DNA from: Pseudoxanthomonas sp. SL93
GTDB taxonomy: Bacteria > Pseudomonadota > Gammaproteobacteria > Xanthomonadales > Xanthomonadaceae
DNA length: 64,000 nucleotides
Direction of reading: 5' to 3'
Assembly: GCF_026625825.1 (NCBI RefSeq)
Contig: NZ_CP113065.1
Coordinates: forward strand, 744,001 to 808,000
Shown: piece after piece, positions 31,687 to 40,140 of the stretch
Numbering within the stretch: the stretch's first letter is position 1
Layout of the letters: each line of letters opens with the position of its first letter
The notes under the pieces: model-generated
The model's input: only the letters and a program-made list of their open reading frames with translations
Told to the model about the DNA's origin: nothing
Database searches by the model: none
Program-made: the position numbers and the translations under genes

Positions 31687-32892
31687 TCAGCGCAGCAGCG
31701 ACAGCACGTTCTGCGGCACCTGGTTGGCCTGGGCCAGCATGGCCGTACCGGCCTGCTGCAGGATCTGGGTGCGGGTCAGTTCGGCGGTTTCCTTGGCGAA
31801 GTCGGTGTCGCGGATGCGGCTGCGCGAAGCGGCCAGGTTTTCCGAGCTGGTCTGCAGGTTGGCGACCACCGAGGTGAAGCGGTTCTGCACCGCACCCAGG
31901 TCGGCGCGCGCGCTGTTGACGGCCGTCAGTGCCTTGTCGACGATTTCCAGGGCCTGCTGCGCGCCCTTGAAGGTCGAGATGTCCAGGTTGCTGGCGTACT
32001 GCTTGGTCGTCGCGGTGGTGCTGGCGGCCACGTCGGCCGGGGCGGTACCACCAGTCCAGGTGCCGGTTTCCACGGCGATGCCCAGGAAGTCGCCATCCGA
32101 ATCCACGCTGTCCTTGACCGAGGTCAGGTTGACGGCGCCGTTGGCACCCAGCTCGGCCAGCACGCCGGTTTCGCCGATCTTGGCATTGATCGCACCGACC
32201 AGCGCGGTGGCGGCGGCGTCACGCGTACCGGTCGCAGAGCCTTGCGCGGCGACTTCGACGGTATCGATGGTGACGGCGGTGCCGTCGGCGTTGGTCAGCT
32301 GCAGACCTTCGATCTTCAGGTCGGTCGTGCCGTTGGCCGGCGTTGCCGTGGTGAACGTGGCGGTGGCGAACATCGCACCGCCCAACGCCTGGGCCTGCGC
32401 ATCGACGACCTTGTCGATGGCGATGGCCTGCGAGGCGTTGGCGCCGACCTGGAACAGCTGGCTGGTGAACGAGCCGTCCAGCAGCTTGGTGCCGTTGAAG
32501 TCGGCCTGCTTGGCGACGCGGTCGATTTCGGAGGTCAGCTGCTTGACTTCGGCGTTCAGCGCGGCGCGGTCGGACGAGGAGTTGGTGGCGTTGGCCGACT
32601 GCACCGACAGCTCACGGATGCGCTGCAGGTTGTTGCCGATTTCGGTCAGCGAACCTTCGGCGACCTGGGCCAGCGAGATGCCGTCGTTGGCGTTGCGCAC
32701 GGCAACGTCCAGGCCGCGGATCTGGGTGCTGAAGCGTTCGGAGATGGCCAAACCGGCGGCGTCGTCCTTGGCGCTGTTGATGCGCAGGCCGGACGAAAGG
32801 CGCTGGATGGTGGTGGCCAGTGAAGCACCGCTGCTGCTCAGATTGCGCTGGGCGTTCAGCGAGATGGTGTTGGTATTGATGACCTGTGCCAT
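31687..32892 (-). CDS. fliC: Flagellin, third copy in the tandem
   Basis: 401 aa. The N-terminal D0/D1 (residues 1-~165, MAQVINTNTISLNAQRNLSS...) and C-terminal D1/D0 (~last 95, ending ILQQAGTAMLAQANQVPQNVLSLLR) are almost identical to the two other copies. The surface-exposed middle (~170-300) is unique, Thr/Ala/Gly-rich, and carries its own sequence (TTATPANGTTDLKIEGLQ). Filament subunit, exported with FliS help. It has a ribosome site (AAAGGAAAC) but no sigma-28 match, so transcription probably reads in from upstream through a strong hairpin at 32935-32971. Confidence 0.96.
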   Translation of the reverse strand: MAQVINTNTISLNAQRNLSSSGASLATTIQRLSSGLRINSAKDDAAGLAISERFSTQIRGLDVAVRNANDGISLAQVAEGSLTEIGNNLQRIRELSVQSANATNSSSDRAALNAEVKQLTSEIDRVAKQADFNGTKLLDGSFTSQLFQVGANASQAIAIDKVVDAQAQALGGAMFATATFTTATPANGTTDLKIEGLQLTNADGTAVTIDTVEVAAQGSATGTRDAAATALVGAINAKIGETGVLAELGANGAVNLTSVKDSVDSDGDFLGIAVETGTWTGGTAPADVAASTTATTKQYASNLDISTFKGAQQALEIVDKALTAVNSARADLGAVQNRFTSVVANLQTSSENLAASRSRIRDTDFAKETAELTRTQILQQAGTAMLAQANQVPQNVLSLLR

Positions 32893-32934
32893 GGAAGTTT
32901 CCTTTAGGCGGGATTACGAAGGAGAGAAGCCCGG

Positions 32935-32971
32935 GCCGGAAAGGGTGGCGATGGAGACCACCCGTTCCGGC
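32935..32971 (-). other. Strong intercistronic hairpin between flagellin copies two and three
   Basis: Arms GCCGGAA and GGGTGG pair perfectly with CCACCC and TTCCGGC around a 9-base loop, with one opposed mismatch. It lies just after the stop of the middle flagellin gene and has no T-run. It may protect mRNA ends or partly stop transcription. Confidence 0.6.
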
Positions 32972-32982
32972 GCATCACCGCG

Positions 32983-34128
32983 TTAGCGGAGCAGGCTGAG
33001 CACGTTCTGCGGCACCTGGTTGGCCTGGGCCAGCATGGCCGTACCGGCCTGCTGCAGGATCTGGGTGCGGGTCAGTTCGGCGGTTTCCTTGGCGAAATCG
33101 GTGTCGCGGATGCGGCTGCGCGAAGCGGCCAGGTTTTCCGAGCTGGTCTGCAGGTTGGCGACCACCGAGGTGAAGCGGTTCTGCACCGCACCCAGGTCGG
33201 CGCGCGCGCTGTTGACCGAGGTCAGGGCAGCGTCGACGATTTCCAGGGCCTTCTGCGCGCCTTCGAACGTGGTGATGTCCAGGTCCTTGGCGAACTGCGC
33301 GGTGCCGGCCGTGGCCGCCGTCGTCGCCGCGGTCAGGCCCGAGCCGGTGACGGTGCCGCCCACGACCAGGTCGGTGTCGGCCTTGACCGAGGTCAGGGTG
33401 ACCTGGTCGGCGTCGACCGAGGCGTACACGCCGGTCTCGCCCAGCTTGGCGTTGATGGCAGAGGCCAGGCCCTTGGCGATGTCCTCACCGGTCGCGCCGT
33501 TCTTGTACTCGACATCGGCGATGGTCACACCGTTGATGGTCAGGTCAGCGATGCTGCCGTCGGCGGCGGCATCGGCGATGGCCGCACCCGTGACATCGGC
33601 GGCGAACTTCACGTTGCCCAGCGCAGCAGCCTGCGCATCGACGACCTTGTCGATGGCGATGGCCTGCGAGGCGTTGGCGCCGACCTGGAACAGCTGGCTG
33701 GTGAACGAGCCGTCCAGCAGCTTGGTGCCGTTGAAGTCGGCCTGCTTGGCAACGCGGTCGATTTCGGAGGTCAGCTGCTTGACTTCGGCGTTCAGCGCGG
33801 CGCGGTCGGACGAAGAGTTGGTGGCGTTGGCCGACTGCACCGACAGCTCACGGATGCGCTGCAGGTTGTTGCCGATCTCGGTCAGCGAACCTTCGGCGAC
33901 CTGGGCCAGCGAGATGCCGTCGTTGGCGTTGCGCACGGCAACGTCCAGGCCACGGATCTGGGTGCTGAAGCGTTCGGAGATGGCCAGACCGGCGGCGTCG
34001 TCCTTGGCGCTGTTGATGCGCAGGCCGGACGAAAGACGCTGGATGGTGGTGGCCAGTGAAGCACCGCTGCTGCTCAGATTGCGCTGGGCGTTCAGCGAGA
34101 TGGTGTTGGTATTGATGACCTGTGCCAT
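32983..34128 (-). CDS. fliC: Flagellin, second copy in the tandem
   Basis: 381 aa, the shortest of the three. The two end domains are nearly identical to the neighbours, while the middle (~170-285) differs (AADVTGAAIADAAADGSIADL; GATGEDIAKGLASAINAKLG). AAGGAG lies 9 bases before ATG. No sigma-28 promoter match was found in the 79-bp gap before it; two short palindromes occur there instead. Loss or gain of copies by recombination between the identical ends is expected to be easy. Confidence 0.96.
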   Translation of the reverse strand: MAQVINTNTISLNAQRNLSSSGASLATTIQRLSSGLRINSAKDDAAGLAISERFSTQIRGLDVAVRNANDGISLAQVAEGSLTEIGNNLQRIRELSVQSANATNSSSDRAALNAEVKQLTSEIDRVAKQADFNGTKLLDGSFTSQLFQVGANASQAIAIDKVVDAQAAALGNVKFAADVTGAAIADAAADGSIADLTINGVTIADVEYKNGATGEDIAKGLASAINAKLGETGVYASVDADQVTLTSVKADTDLVVGGTVTGSGLTAATTAATAGTAQFAKDLDITTFEGAQKALEIVDAALTSVNSARADLGAVQNRFTSVVANLQTSSENLAASRSRIRDTDFAKETAELTRTQILQQAGTAMLAQANQVPQNVLSLLR

Positions 34129-34160
34129 GAGTTCTACTCCTTAGGCGTTTTCTGCACGGG

Positions 34161-34200
34161 GGAAAAGTTTTCCAACGATCCCCGCCGTGCGGCCGGGGAT
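34161..34200 (-). other. Palindromes between flagellin copies one and two
   Basis: ATCCCCG pairs with CGGGGAT (34178-34200, extended by GCC/GGC with one bulge), next to GGAAAAGTTTTCC (34161-34173). On the minus strand it follows the first flagellin stop and could attenuate read-through. Confidence 0.5.
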
Positions 34201-34207
34201 ACCTGGT

Positions 34208-35404
34208 TCAGCGTTGCAACAAGCTCATTACGTTCTGCGGCACCTGGTTGGCCTGGGCCAGCATGGCCGTGCCGGCCTGCTGCAGGATCTGGGTGCGGGT
34301 CAGTTCGGCGGTTTCCTTGGCGAAGTCGGTGTCGCGGATGCGGCTGCGCGAGGCGGCCAGGTTTTCCGAACTGGTCTGCAGGTTGGCGACCACCGAGGTG
34401 AAGCGGTTCTGGATCGCACCGAGGTCGGCGCGCGAGCCGTTGACCGAGGTCAGGGCCTTGTCGACGATCTCCAGCGCCTGCTGGGCACCGGCGAAATCCG
34501 AGATGTCCAGGTCGGACACGAACTTCGGCACTTCGCTGGTGGCCACGGCCGTCGCCGTGTAGGTGCCGCCGGTGATGGCGACGCCGAAGGCCGCGAAGTC
34601 ACCGTTGGCATCCACGCTGGTCTTGACCGAGGTCAGTTCCAGGCCGGTGCCGGCGGCATCGACGTTGGCGTAGATGCCGGTTTCGCCGAGCTTGCCGTTG
34701 ATATGGGCGGCCAGCGCCTTGGCGGCGGCTTCGTTGGTGGCGGCAACCGAACCGGCGCTCTTGACGGTCAGGTCGTCGAAGGCGACGGCATTGCCGGCGC
34801 TGTCGGTCAGGGTCAGACCGGTGATGGTGATGTCCGCGGTGGCGGAGGCCGCCGCCGTGATGGCCAGCGTGCCGCTGTCGAACTGCGAACCGCCCAGGGT
34901 CAGGGCGCGGGCGTCGACCACCTTGTCGATGGCGATGGCCTGGCCGGCGTTGGCGCCCACCTGGAACAGCTGGCTGGTGAACGAGCCGTCCAGCAGCTTG
35001 GTGCCGTTGAAGTCGGCCTGCTTGGCGACGCGGTCGATTTCGGAGGTCAGCTGCTTGACTTCGGCGTTCAGCGCCGCGCGGTCAGAGCTGGAGTTGCTGG
35101 CGTTGGCCGACTGCACGGCCAGTTCGCGGATGCGCTGCAGGTTGTTGCCGATTTCGGTCAGCGAACCTTCGGCGACCTGGGCCAGCGAGATGCCGTCGTT
35201 GGCATTGCGCACGGCGACGTCCAGGCCACGGATCTGGGTGCTGAAGCGTTCGGAAATGGCCAGACCGGCGGCGTCGTCCTTCGCACTGTTGATGCGCAGG
35301 CCCGACGACAGGCGCTGGATGGTGGTGGCCAAAGAAGCGCCGCTGGTGCTCAGGTTGCGCTGAGCGTTGAGCGACATCGTGTTCGTGTTGATTACCTGTG
35401 CCAT
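34208..35404 (-). CDS. fliC: Flagellin, first copy in the tandem (promoter-proximal)
   Basis: 398 aa. It starts MAQVINTNTMSLNAQRNLST, with a few substitutions from the other copies (Met for Ile, Thr for Ser), and ends NVMSLLQR where the others end NVLSLLR. The middle domain (~170-300) is distinct (ITAAASATADITITGLTLTD). It is the only copy with a sigma-28 promoter match (35499-35525) and has the ribosome site GAGGAG, so it is probably the major filament protein. Confidence 0.97.
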   Translation of the reverse strand: MAQVINTNTMSLNAQRNLSTSGASLATTIQRLSSGLRINSAKDDAAGLAISERFSTQIRGLDVAVRNANDGISLAQVAEGSLTEIGNNLQRIRELAVQSANASNSSSDRAALNAEVKQLTSEIDRVAKQADFNGTKLLDGSFTSQLFQVGANAGQAIAIDKVVDARALTLGGSQFDSGTLAITAAASATADITITGLTLTDSAGNAVAFDDLTVKSAGSVAATNEAAAKALAAHINGKLGETGIYANVDAAGTGLELTSVKTSVDANGDFAAFGVAITGGTYTATAVATSEVPKFVSDLDISDFAGAQQALEIVDKALTSVNGSRADLGAIQNRFTSVVANLQTSSENLAASRSRIRDTDFAKETAELTRTQILQQAGTAMLAQANQVPQNVMSLLQR

Positions 35405-35741
35405 GTTCGTCTCCTCTTATTTGGATTCACGGCGTTGAAGGGAAAAGACGCTGCCTGTTTGTTTTGGTTGGGCTAGTCGCCTTTGCGTTGCGAAATGAAT
35501 AACGGCGCTACAAAAAAAACCTTTAGCCCCGGAACGAAAATTTGTGCTAAGCCCCGTGGATGGGCACCGTCCCCCGTTCCCGGCCAGGGAGAAGAAAGCC
35601 CTTTTCGAGCCCTCAAGAACGGCGCACGGCGGCCGTTAAGGCGCGCCCGCGCGCGCAGGTGCATCGGTCGAAGAGGAGAGGGGATGCCCGGCATCGCAGC
35701 GGGCGATCGGTCGCGCGTGGCGCGCGATCAGGCGTGCACGG
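35405..35741. other. Intergenic region upstream of the flagellin genes
   Basis: 337 bp without a recognisable gene. It holds the flagellin sigma-28 promoter and a ~95-nt leader. Near its other end is TCGCGCG-TGG-CGCGCGA (35711-35727), a perfect 7-bp hairpin just after the stop of the next gene on the same strand and possibly its terminator, without a T-run. Confidence 0.6.
35499..35525 (-). promoter_or_regulatory. Sigma-28 (FliA) promoter of the flagellin genes
   Basis: Minus strand reads TAAA-N15-GCCGTTAT with a run of eight T in the spacer. It is 6 of 8 bases right against GCCGATAA and the spacing is exact. It lies 95 bp before the first flagellin ATG. Confidence 0.75.
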
Positions 35742-36341
35742 CTACGGGATGCGCCTGCGCCACGCGTCCTGCGGATCTTCCAGCAGCGACAGGCCTTCGA
35801 TGCGGTACTCGCAGCCGATCAGCGTGCGTGCTTCGAGCCCCGGCAGTTCGCTGGCGTAGATCACCAAGGCGTGCTGGTCGTCCAGCGCGCCGGACAAGGG
35901 TGCATCGCGGGTGCGTTCGAGTTCCCGTTCCAGCTGGGCGGCGGCCTGGTCCAGCGGGCCGTCCACCAGCATGAGCACACGGTTGTCGGTGATGACGATG
36001 GCGTCGCTGTAGTGGCCCCACGCGCGCGCGGGTTCGGCCAGCCGGTAGAGATCCATCATCGGCGCCGCGTACTGGCGTTCGGTCTGGACGAATTCATCCG
36101 GGCGCTCGCGTCGCAACCGCGACAGCAGTCCCGCGATGTCGACCACGGACGTGCGACACGTCAGTGCATCCAGCAGGGCGTCGCCCGATGGCTGCAGCAG
36201 CGGCAGCGTCCCGGCATCGGGTGTGGCCGTCGTGGCCGTCGTGGCGGACGAGGCAGGGCGGGGCGCCGGCGCCTGCGCTGCGCACGTCCACGGCAGCAGG
36301 CAGGCGAGCGTCAATGCGAAGGCCTTATTCGAGCTGCGCAT
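35742..36341 (-). CDS. Secreted protein of unknown function
   Basis: 199 aa with a signal peptide (MRSSNKAFALTLACLLPWTCAAQA) and a Thr/Ala/Pro linker, then a soluble domain containing SGDALLDALTCRTSVVDI and ALDDQHALVIYASELPGLEARTLIGCEYRIEG. Two Cys remain in the mature part and may form a disulphide. It overlaps the end of the preceding TPR-like gene by 17 bp, so the two are probably one operon. Not recognised. Confidence 0.72.
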   Translation of the reverse strand: MRSSNKAFALTLACLLPWTCAAQAPAPRPASSATTATTATPDAGTLPLLQPSGDALLDALTCRTSVVDIAGLLSRLRRERPDEFVQTERQYAAPMMDLYRLAEPARAWGHYSDAIVITDNRVLMLVDGPLDQAAAQLERELERTRDAPLSGALDDQHALVIYASELPGLEARTLIGCEYRIEGLSLLEDPQDAWRRRIP

Positions 36342-37179
36342 TCGCGTGGGCGGCGTCCAGGGCTTCCATCGCGTCGCGCGGCTTCAGCTTGCCGGCCTTC
36401 TCGAAGGCGGTGGCAGCGGCATCTTCCTTCTTGTCGCCATAAAGCAGCAGCAGCACGTTGGCATGCTCGACATGCGCGATGGGCGAGTCCGGCGTCAGTT
36501 TCAGCGCCGTCTTGATGTGGGATTCGGCGTCGGCGGCCTTGGCGCCATAGGTCAGTCCGCCGATCATCGCGCCGATCTTGCCGATGATCTCGGCGTGATA
36601 CAGCGCCAGGGCGGTATGCGCTTCGGCGTGCTTGGGCGCGAGTTCGAGCGTCGTGTCCAGCGAGGTGCGTACCTTGCCGGCGATGCCCTGCTTGAGTGCC
36701 TTGGCGATGCTGAGCCCCTGGCTGTAGCGGCCCAGTGCGAACGCATGGCGGTAGTGGCTGTTGGCTTCGTCCGGCAGTGCCTTCACCGCGGCTTCGGCCA
36801 GCTTGGCAGCCTGCTCGAAGCGTTTGAGCTGTTCGGCCTCGTCATCGACCAGATAAGTGGCATGGATGCCGAGGGCCTTCACCGCCACCGAAGCGCCCAG
36901 CGGGCCCAGTGCTTCGCCCGCGTCGTACGCGGCCTGGAAATCACCCCGGTGGAACGCCCGCCAGGCGTCCTGCAGGCGCTGGGCGAGATCGGCCGCGGCG
37001 ATCCCCTTGGCCGCCTTGCCGGCCGACGCGATCAACGCCTGGGCACGCTTGTCGTCGGGATAGGGTTCCAGGTCGCCCGCATGCAGCGCGGGCCAGGCTT
37101 TCTTCAATGCGTCGCCGGCGTAGGCGAAGGCTTTGGCGTCATGCGGAAATGGTGCCCACTTCGATGCTTTTCCAGCCAT
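36325..37179 (-). CDS. TPR-like helical repeat protein
   Basis: 284 aa without signal peptide. Helix-turn-helix repeats resembling tetratricopeptide units are visible, for example LQDAWRAFHRGDFQAAYDAGEALGP, KALPDEANSHYRHAFALGRY and AESHIKTALKLTPDSPIAHVEHANVLLLLYG. These usually serve protein binding. The start at MAGKASKWAPF is supported by GGGAGGG 7 bases upstream. Partner unknown; the overlapping downstream gene is the first candidate. Confidence 0.8.
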   Translation of the reverse strand: MAGKASKWAPFPHDAKAFAYAGDALKKAWPALHAGDLEPYPDDKRAQALIASAGKAAKGIAAADLAQRLQDAWRAFHRGDFQAAYDAGEALGPLGASVAVKALGIHATYLVDDEAEQLKRFEQAAKLAEAAVKALPDEANSHYRHAFALGRYSQGLSIAKALKQGIAGKVRTSLDTTLELAPKHAEAHTALALYHAEIIGKIGAMIGGLTYGAKAADAESHIKTALKLTPDSPIAHVEHANVLLLLYGDKKEDAAATAFEKAGKLKPRDAMEALDAAHANAQLE

Positions 37180-37331
37180 TGTGCGTCCCTCCCAGGAAGC
37201 GATGAGCATGGCCGCAGGCCTGAGCACTGGCAAGCCCCGCGCATGAACGCCAGTAGTGTGATTGCTCGATGGGGCTTGGGCAGCATCCGCTGCGTAGACC
37301 GGCCATTGGGGCCGGTACCCGGGAAAACCCC

Positions 37332-37751
37332 ATGCCCCTGAAGAAGAAAGCGCGCGCCAAGACGCCGGAACCCACCTTGCGCCATGTCTGGCTGGCCGGT
37401 CTCGGCCTGGTCGCCGTCGCCCGTCGCGAGGCCGTCACCGCCGCCAACGATGCGGCCGCCCGCATCGTCTCGCTGCGCGAGCAGGCCGAAAAGCTGGCCA
37501 ACGAAACGCAGGCCAACGTGCGGGATGGCATCGCCAGTGTCCGCGAGCAGGGTGAGGCCAGGGTCGGCCAGTTCAGCGCCGATGTCGAAGCTCGCCTGGC
37601 GCCGGTGCTGCTCAAGCTGGGCCTGAAGCCCGCCGGCAAGGTGGCCAAGCCGCGCGCACGCAAGCCGGCGAAGAAGGCGCCGGCCGCCAAGCGGACCTCC
37701 ACCGCACGCAAGCCGGCCGCCCGGCGTACCACGCGCCGCAGCCGCGCCTGA
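37332..37751 (+). CDS. Phasin-like protein with basic Ala/Lys tail (short)
   Basis: 139 aa from the ATG of MPLKKKARAK. HVWLAGLGLVAVARREA resembles the QVWLAGVGAFGRA segment of phasin-family proteins, then comes a coiled coil with repeated REQAEKLANETQANVRDGIASVREQG. The last ~45 residues are a histone-H1/PhaF-like tail of KPA and RKP repeats that may bind nucleic acid. Phasins coat polyester or lipid granules. A second relative lies at 44547. The assignment is by segment similarity only. Confidence 0.75.
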   Translation: MPLKKKARAKTPEPTLRHVWLAGLGLVAVARREAVTAANDAAARIVSLREQAEKLANETQANVRDGIASVREQGEARVGQFSADVEARLAPVLLKLGLKPAGKVAKPRARKPAKKAPAAKRTSTARKPAARRTTRRSRA

Positions 37752-37780
37752 TCGGCTCGCCACGCCACTGCACCATCGAA

Positions 37781-37810
37781 CGCCCCGGTTTGCCGGGGCG
37801 TTCCTGTTTC
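37781..37810 (+). terminator. Rho-independent terminator
   Basis: CGCCCCGG-TTTG-CCGGGGCG, 8-bp perfect stem, followed by TTCCTGTTTC; 29 bp after the phasin-like stop. Confidence 0.85.
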
Positions 37811-38098
37811 AGGCGGCTGCGCGCGGGACGCATCAGTGAGATGGGCGATGCGCCGGCTTGGGAACTGGCCTTGGTGGCCTGGCGGGTTCACAACCGGTGG
37901 CGGGGCGGGTTTCCTGGCGCGCGCGCCCGGTGCGAGGTCTGCGCAGGGATGCAGCCGTTGCAACGGGTGCGGCCGTCCGCCAAGCAGTGGTCCGCTGGGT
38001 AACGGATGGGCGATGCCGGAGACCACAGGCGGTGGAGGGTTCGCCGCCTGACGCCATTGAGGACTGGATCAGTCCCCAATGGGCGGCATACTGGCTCC
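37811..38098. other. Gap upstream of the WYL regulator
   Basis: 288 bp. No convincing protein is seen on either strand. The only structure noted is the palindrome at 38061-38075 next to the regulator start. Confidence 0.5.
38061..38075. promoter_or_regulatory. Palindrome before the WYL regulator
   Basis: GGACTG-GAT-CAGTCC, 6-bp perfect arms, 24 bp before the ATG. Candidate auto-regulatory operator. Confidence 0.3.
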
Positions 38099-39052
38099 AT
38101 GCTGAGCACCTCGAACCGACTCCTGCGCCTCTTGTCGCTGATGCAGTCCCGCCGCCACTGGACGGGCGCCGAACTCAGCCAGCGGCTGGACGTGGACCGC
38201 CGCACGCTGCGCCGTGACGTGGAACGCCTGCGCGAGCTGGGTTATCCGGTGGATGCCTCGCCGGGACTGGGCGGCGGTTACCGGCTGGGGTCGGGCAGCG
38301 CGATGCCACCGGTGCTGCTGGAAGACGATGAGGCGGTGGCCGTCGCCGTTGCGCTACGGACCGCCGCCGCCAGTGTGGGGCGCATGGAGGACACGGCGCT
38401 GCGTCTACTGTCCAAGCTGGACCAGTGGCTGCCGGCCAGGCTGCGCAAGCGGGCGAGCGCGTTGTATTCCGTCACGCTGTCGTTGTCGGGCGGCGCACCC
38501 ACGTCCGACGTGGATTCACTGCTGTGCATCGCGGGCGCCTGCCGGGATGGTTTCCGCTTGCGCATGCATTATCTCGACCGCAGCAACCGGGCCAGCGAGC
38601 GGTTGATCGAACCGTTGCGGCTGGTGCATACCGGCAGCCGCTGGTACCTGGTGGCGTGGGACATGAAACGCGAGGACTGGCGGACGTTCCGCGTGGACCG
38701 CGTGCAGTCCCTGCATGAAACCGGCACGCAGTTCCCGCCCCGGCCGTTCCCCGGTGATGTCAGCGAATACGTCGCCCAGTCCATCACCCAGCCCTTCACC
38801 CGCTTCAAGGTGAAGCTGCGCCTGCCGGGCGCCATCGAGCACCAAGCCGGTCGCGTACCCCCGTGGTGCGGCATCCTGCAGGCCGGCGATGAACATCACT
38901 GCGTGCTCGACCTGGGAGCGGAGTCGGTCGAAGGGTTGCTCGCCCTGATGGCCCTGGTCGGGCCAGGGTTCGAAGTGCTGGACGACAACGGCCTGCTGCC
39001 GCAGCTGCGGGAAGCCTCGTCACGGCTGGGCCAGGCGCTGTCCCCCGCCTGA
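38099..39052 (+). CDS. YafY-type transcriptional regulator with WYL domain
   Basis: 317 aa. N-terminal winged helix (residues ~5-60: RLLRLLSLMQSRRHWTGAELSQRLDVDRRTLRRDVERLRELGY) is a DeoR-like HTH_11. A WYL domain follows (about 140-215), with SRWYLVAWDMKREDWRTFRVDRV holding the W-Y-L triplet. WYL domains sense nucleic-acid or nucleotide ligands in some systems. The start MLSTSNRLLR is where the HTH begins; the upstream in-frame extension looks non-coding. Target genes are unknown; neighbours are not divergent partners. Confidence 0.9.
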   Translation: MLSTSNRLLRLLSLMQSRRHWTGAELSQRLDVDRRTLRRDVERLRELGYPVDASPGLGGGYRLGSGSAMPPVLLEDDEAVAVAVALRTAAASVGRMEDTALRLLSKLDQWLPARLRKRASALYSVTLSLSGGAPTSDVDSLLCIAGACRDGFRLRMHYLDRSNRASERLIEPLRLVHTGSRWYLVAWDMKREDWRTFRVDRVQSLHETGTQFPPRPFPGDVSEYVAQSITQPFTRFKVKLRLPGAIEHQAGRVPPWCGILQAGDEHHCVLDLGAESVEGLLALMALVGPGFEVLDDNGLLPQLREASSRLGQALSPA

Positions 39053-39105
39053 GAGGTTCGCCATGCGTCGTCCGCACGCCACGCCGGACGCCGGCGTTGC
39101 GGCGA

Positions 39106-39732
39106 TCACGCCACGTAGGCCTGCGTCAGCGTGTTCAGATGCACGCGCTCGGCATCGCGCAGGAAGGGCGCCACCAGCATCATCACCTGCACGATGCCCT
39201 GGCGGATGGCGGCCTGTTCGTCCTTCTCGCCGCGCGAGGCGGCGTAATTCAGCCAGAAGGTGGAAATGACCAGCACGTTGGTGGCGGTGGCGGCCAGTTC
39301 GGCGGCCGATGCGCGCATCACGCCCGCGCGGGACATGCCGCGCATTACTGCATGCGCGCTGTCGTCGGCGCGCTTCAGGATGCGGGCGAAGCGCATGCGC
39401 AGTCGCCGGTTGCGGCTGAGGATTTCGACCAGGTCGCGGTACAGGAACCGGTAGTCCCAGATGCATTCGAAGACCAGGTGCAGCTGCAGCCAGATGTCTT
39501 CCAGTCCCGGCAGGCGATCCGCCGGTGGGGTCAGGGCGGCATCCATGCGCTCTTCGTAACGCGCGAAGAGCTGCTCGATTATGTCGTCCTTGTTGCGGAA
39601 GTGGTAATACAGGTTGCCCGGGCTGATTTCCAGCTCGTCGGCGATGTGGTTGGTGGTGACGTGCGGCTCGCCCTGCGTATTGAACATCGCAAGCGAGGCG
39701 TCGAGGATCCGCTGGCGGGTGTCGCGCGCCAC
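39106..39732 (-). CDS. TetR-family regulator next to acyl-CoA-binding protein
   Basis: 208 aa. HTH at residues ~5-50 (RQRILDASLAMFNTQG, then TTNHIADELEISPGNLYYHFRNKDDII) is a textbook TetR motif. The C-terminal domain resembles the TetR_C group found with fatty-acid genes. The GTG start overlaps the stop of the acyl-CoA-binding protein gene by one base, so they are coupled and this regulator probably senses acyl-CoA or fatty-acid supply (inference). Confidence 0.9.
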   Translation of the reverse strand: MARDTRQRILDASLAMFNTQGEPHVTTNHIADELEISPGNLYYHFRNKDDIIEQLFARYEERMDAALTPPADRLPGLEDIWLQLHLVFECIWDYRFLYRDLVEILSRNRRLRMRFARILKRADDSAHAVMRGMSRAGVMRASAAELAATATNVLVISTFWLNYAASRGEKDEQAAIRQGIVQVMMLVAPFLRDAERVHLNTLTQAYVA

Positions 39733-39989
39733 TAGGCCGTGAGCTTCTTCACCAGGTCGACGTATTTCTTCTGTGCTTCCTCCTGCGGCGTGCCCTTGAG
39801 CTTGGCCCAGGCCTCGTACTTGGCCGTGCCGACGAAATCGAAGAAGCCCGGCTTGTCTCCTTTCACATCACCTTCCGAACCTTGTTTGTACAGACCGTAT
39901 AGGCGCAGCAACGTGTCGTTGTCGGGGCGTTCGGACAGGCCCTGGATGTCCTTGGATGCTTGCTCGAACGCGGTTTTGAGATCGGCCAT
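39732..39989 (-). CDS. Acyl-CoA-binding protein
   Basis: 85 aa, the normal size of this four-helix carrier. The family signatures are all there: LKTAFEQASKDIQGL, the LLRLYGLYKQGSEGDV motif (ligand Tyr/Lys), and KYEAWAKLKGTPQEEAQKKYVDLVKKL with the Lys and Trp of the binding site. It binds long-chain acyl-CoA in the cytosol. GGGAGGG lies 8 bases before ATG. It is divergent from the fatty acyl-CoA reductase gene with a 151-bp shared promoter region, so it could supply that enzyme. Confidence 0.94.
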   Translation of the reverse strand: MADLKTAFEQASKDIQGLSERPDNDTLLRLYGLYKQGSEGDVKGDKPGFFDFVGTAKYEAWAKLKGTPQEEAQKKYVDLVKKLTA

Positions 39990-40140
39990 GGATGTTCCCT
40001 CCCAGTGAACGCGGCCATCTGACCACGGGGCGCAGTACCGGTCAATCCGTGACGGGATTGTCGAACCGGGGCGGCTCTGGCAACTTAGGCCGCAGGGCGG
40101 TCGGAGGGGCTCGCCCACACAACGGAAGGGATGGGACGTC
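39990..40140. promoter_or_regulatory. Divergent promoter region of the acyl-CoA genes
   Basis: 151 bp between the start of the acyl-CoA-binding protein gene and the reductase gene. It should hold both promoters and, if the TetR protein is local, its operator. I could not pick out a confident palindrome. Confidence 0.4.

Noticed and set aside
34129..34207. Second sigma-28 promoter before the middle flagellin
   Set aside because: No TAAA-N15-GCCG spacing is found; only palindromes and a ribosome site.
31687..35404. Flagellin repeats as a CRISPR array or mobile element
   Set aside because: The repeated blocks are hundreds of bases long, in frame and encode flagellin ends; no Cas genes or transposase are present.
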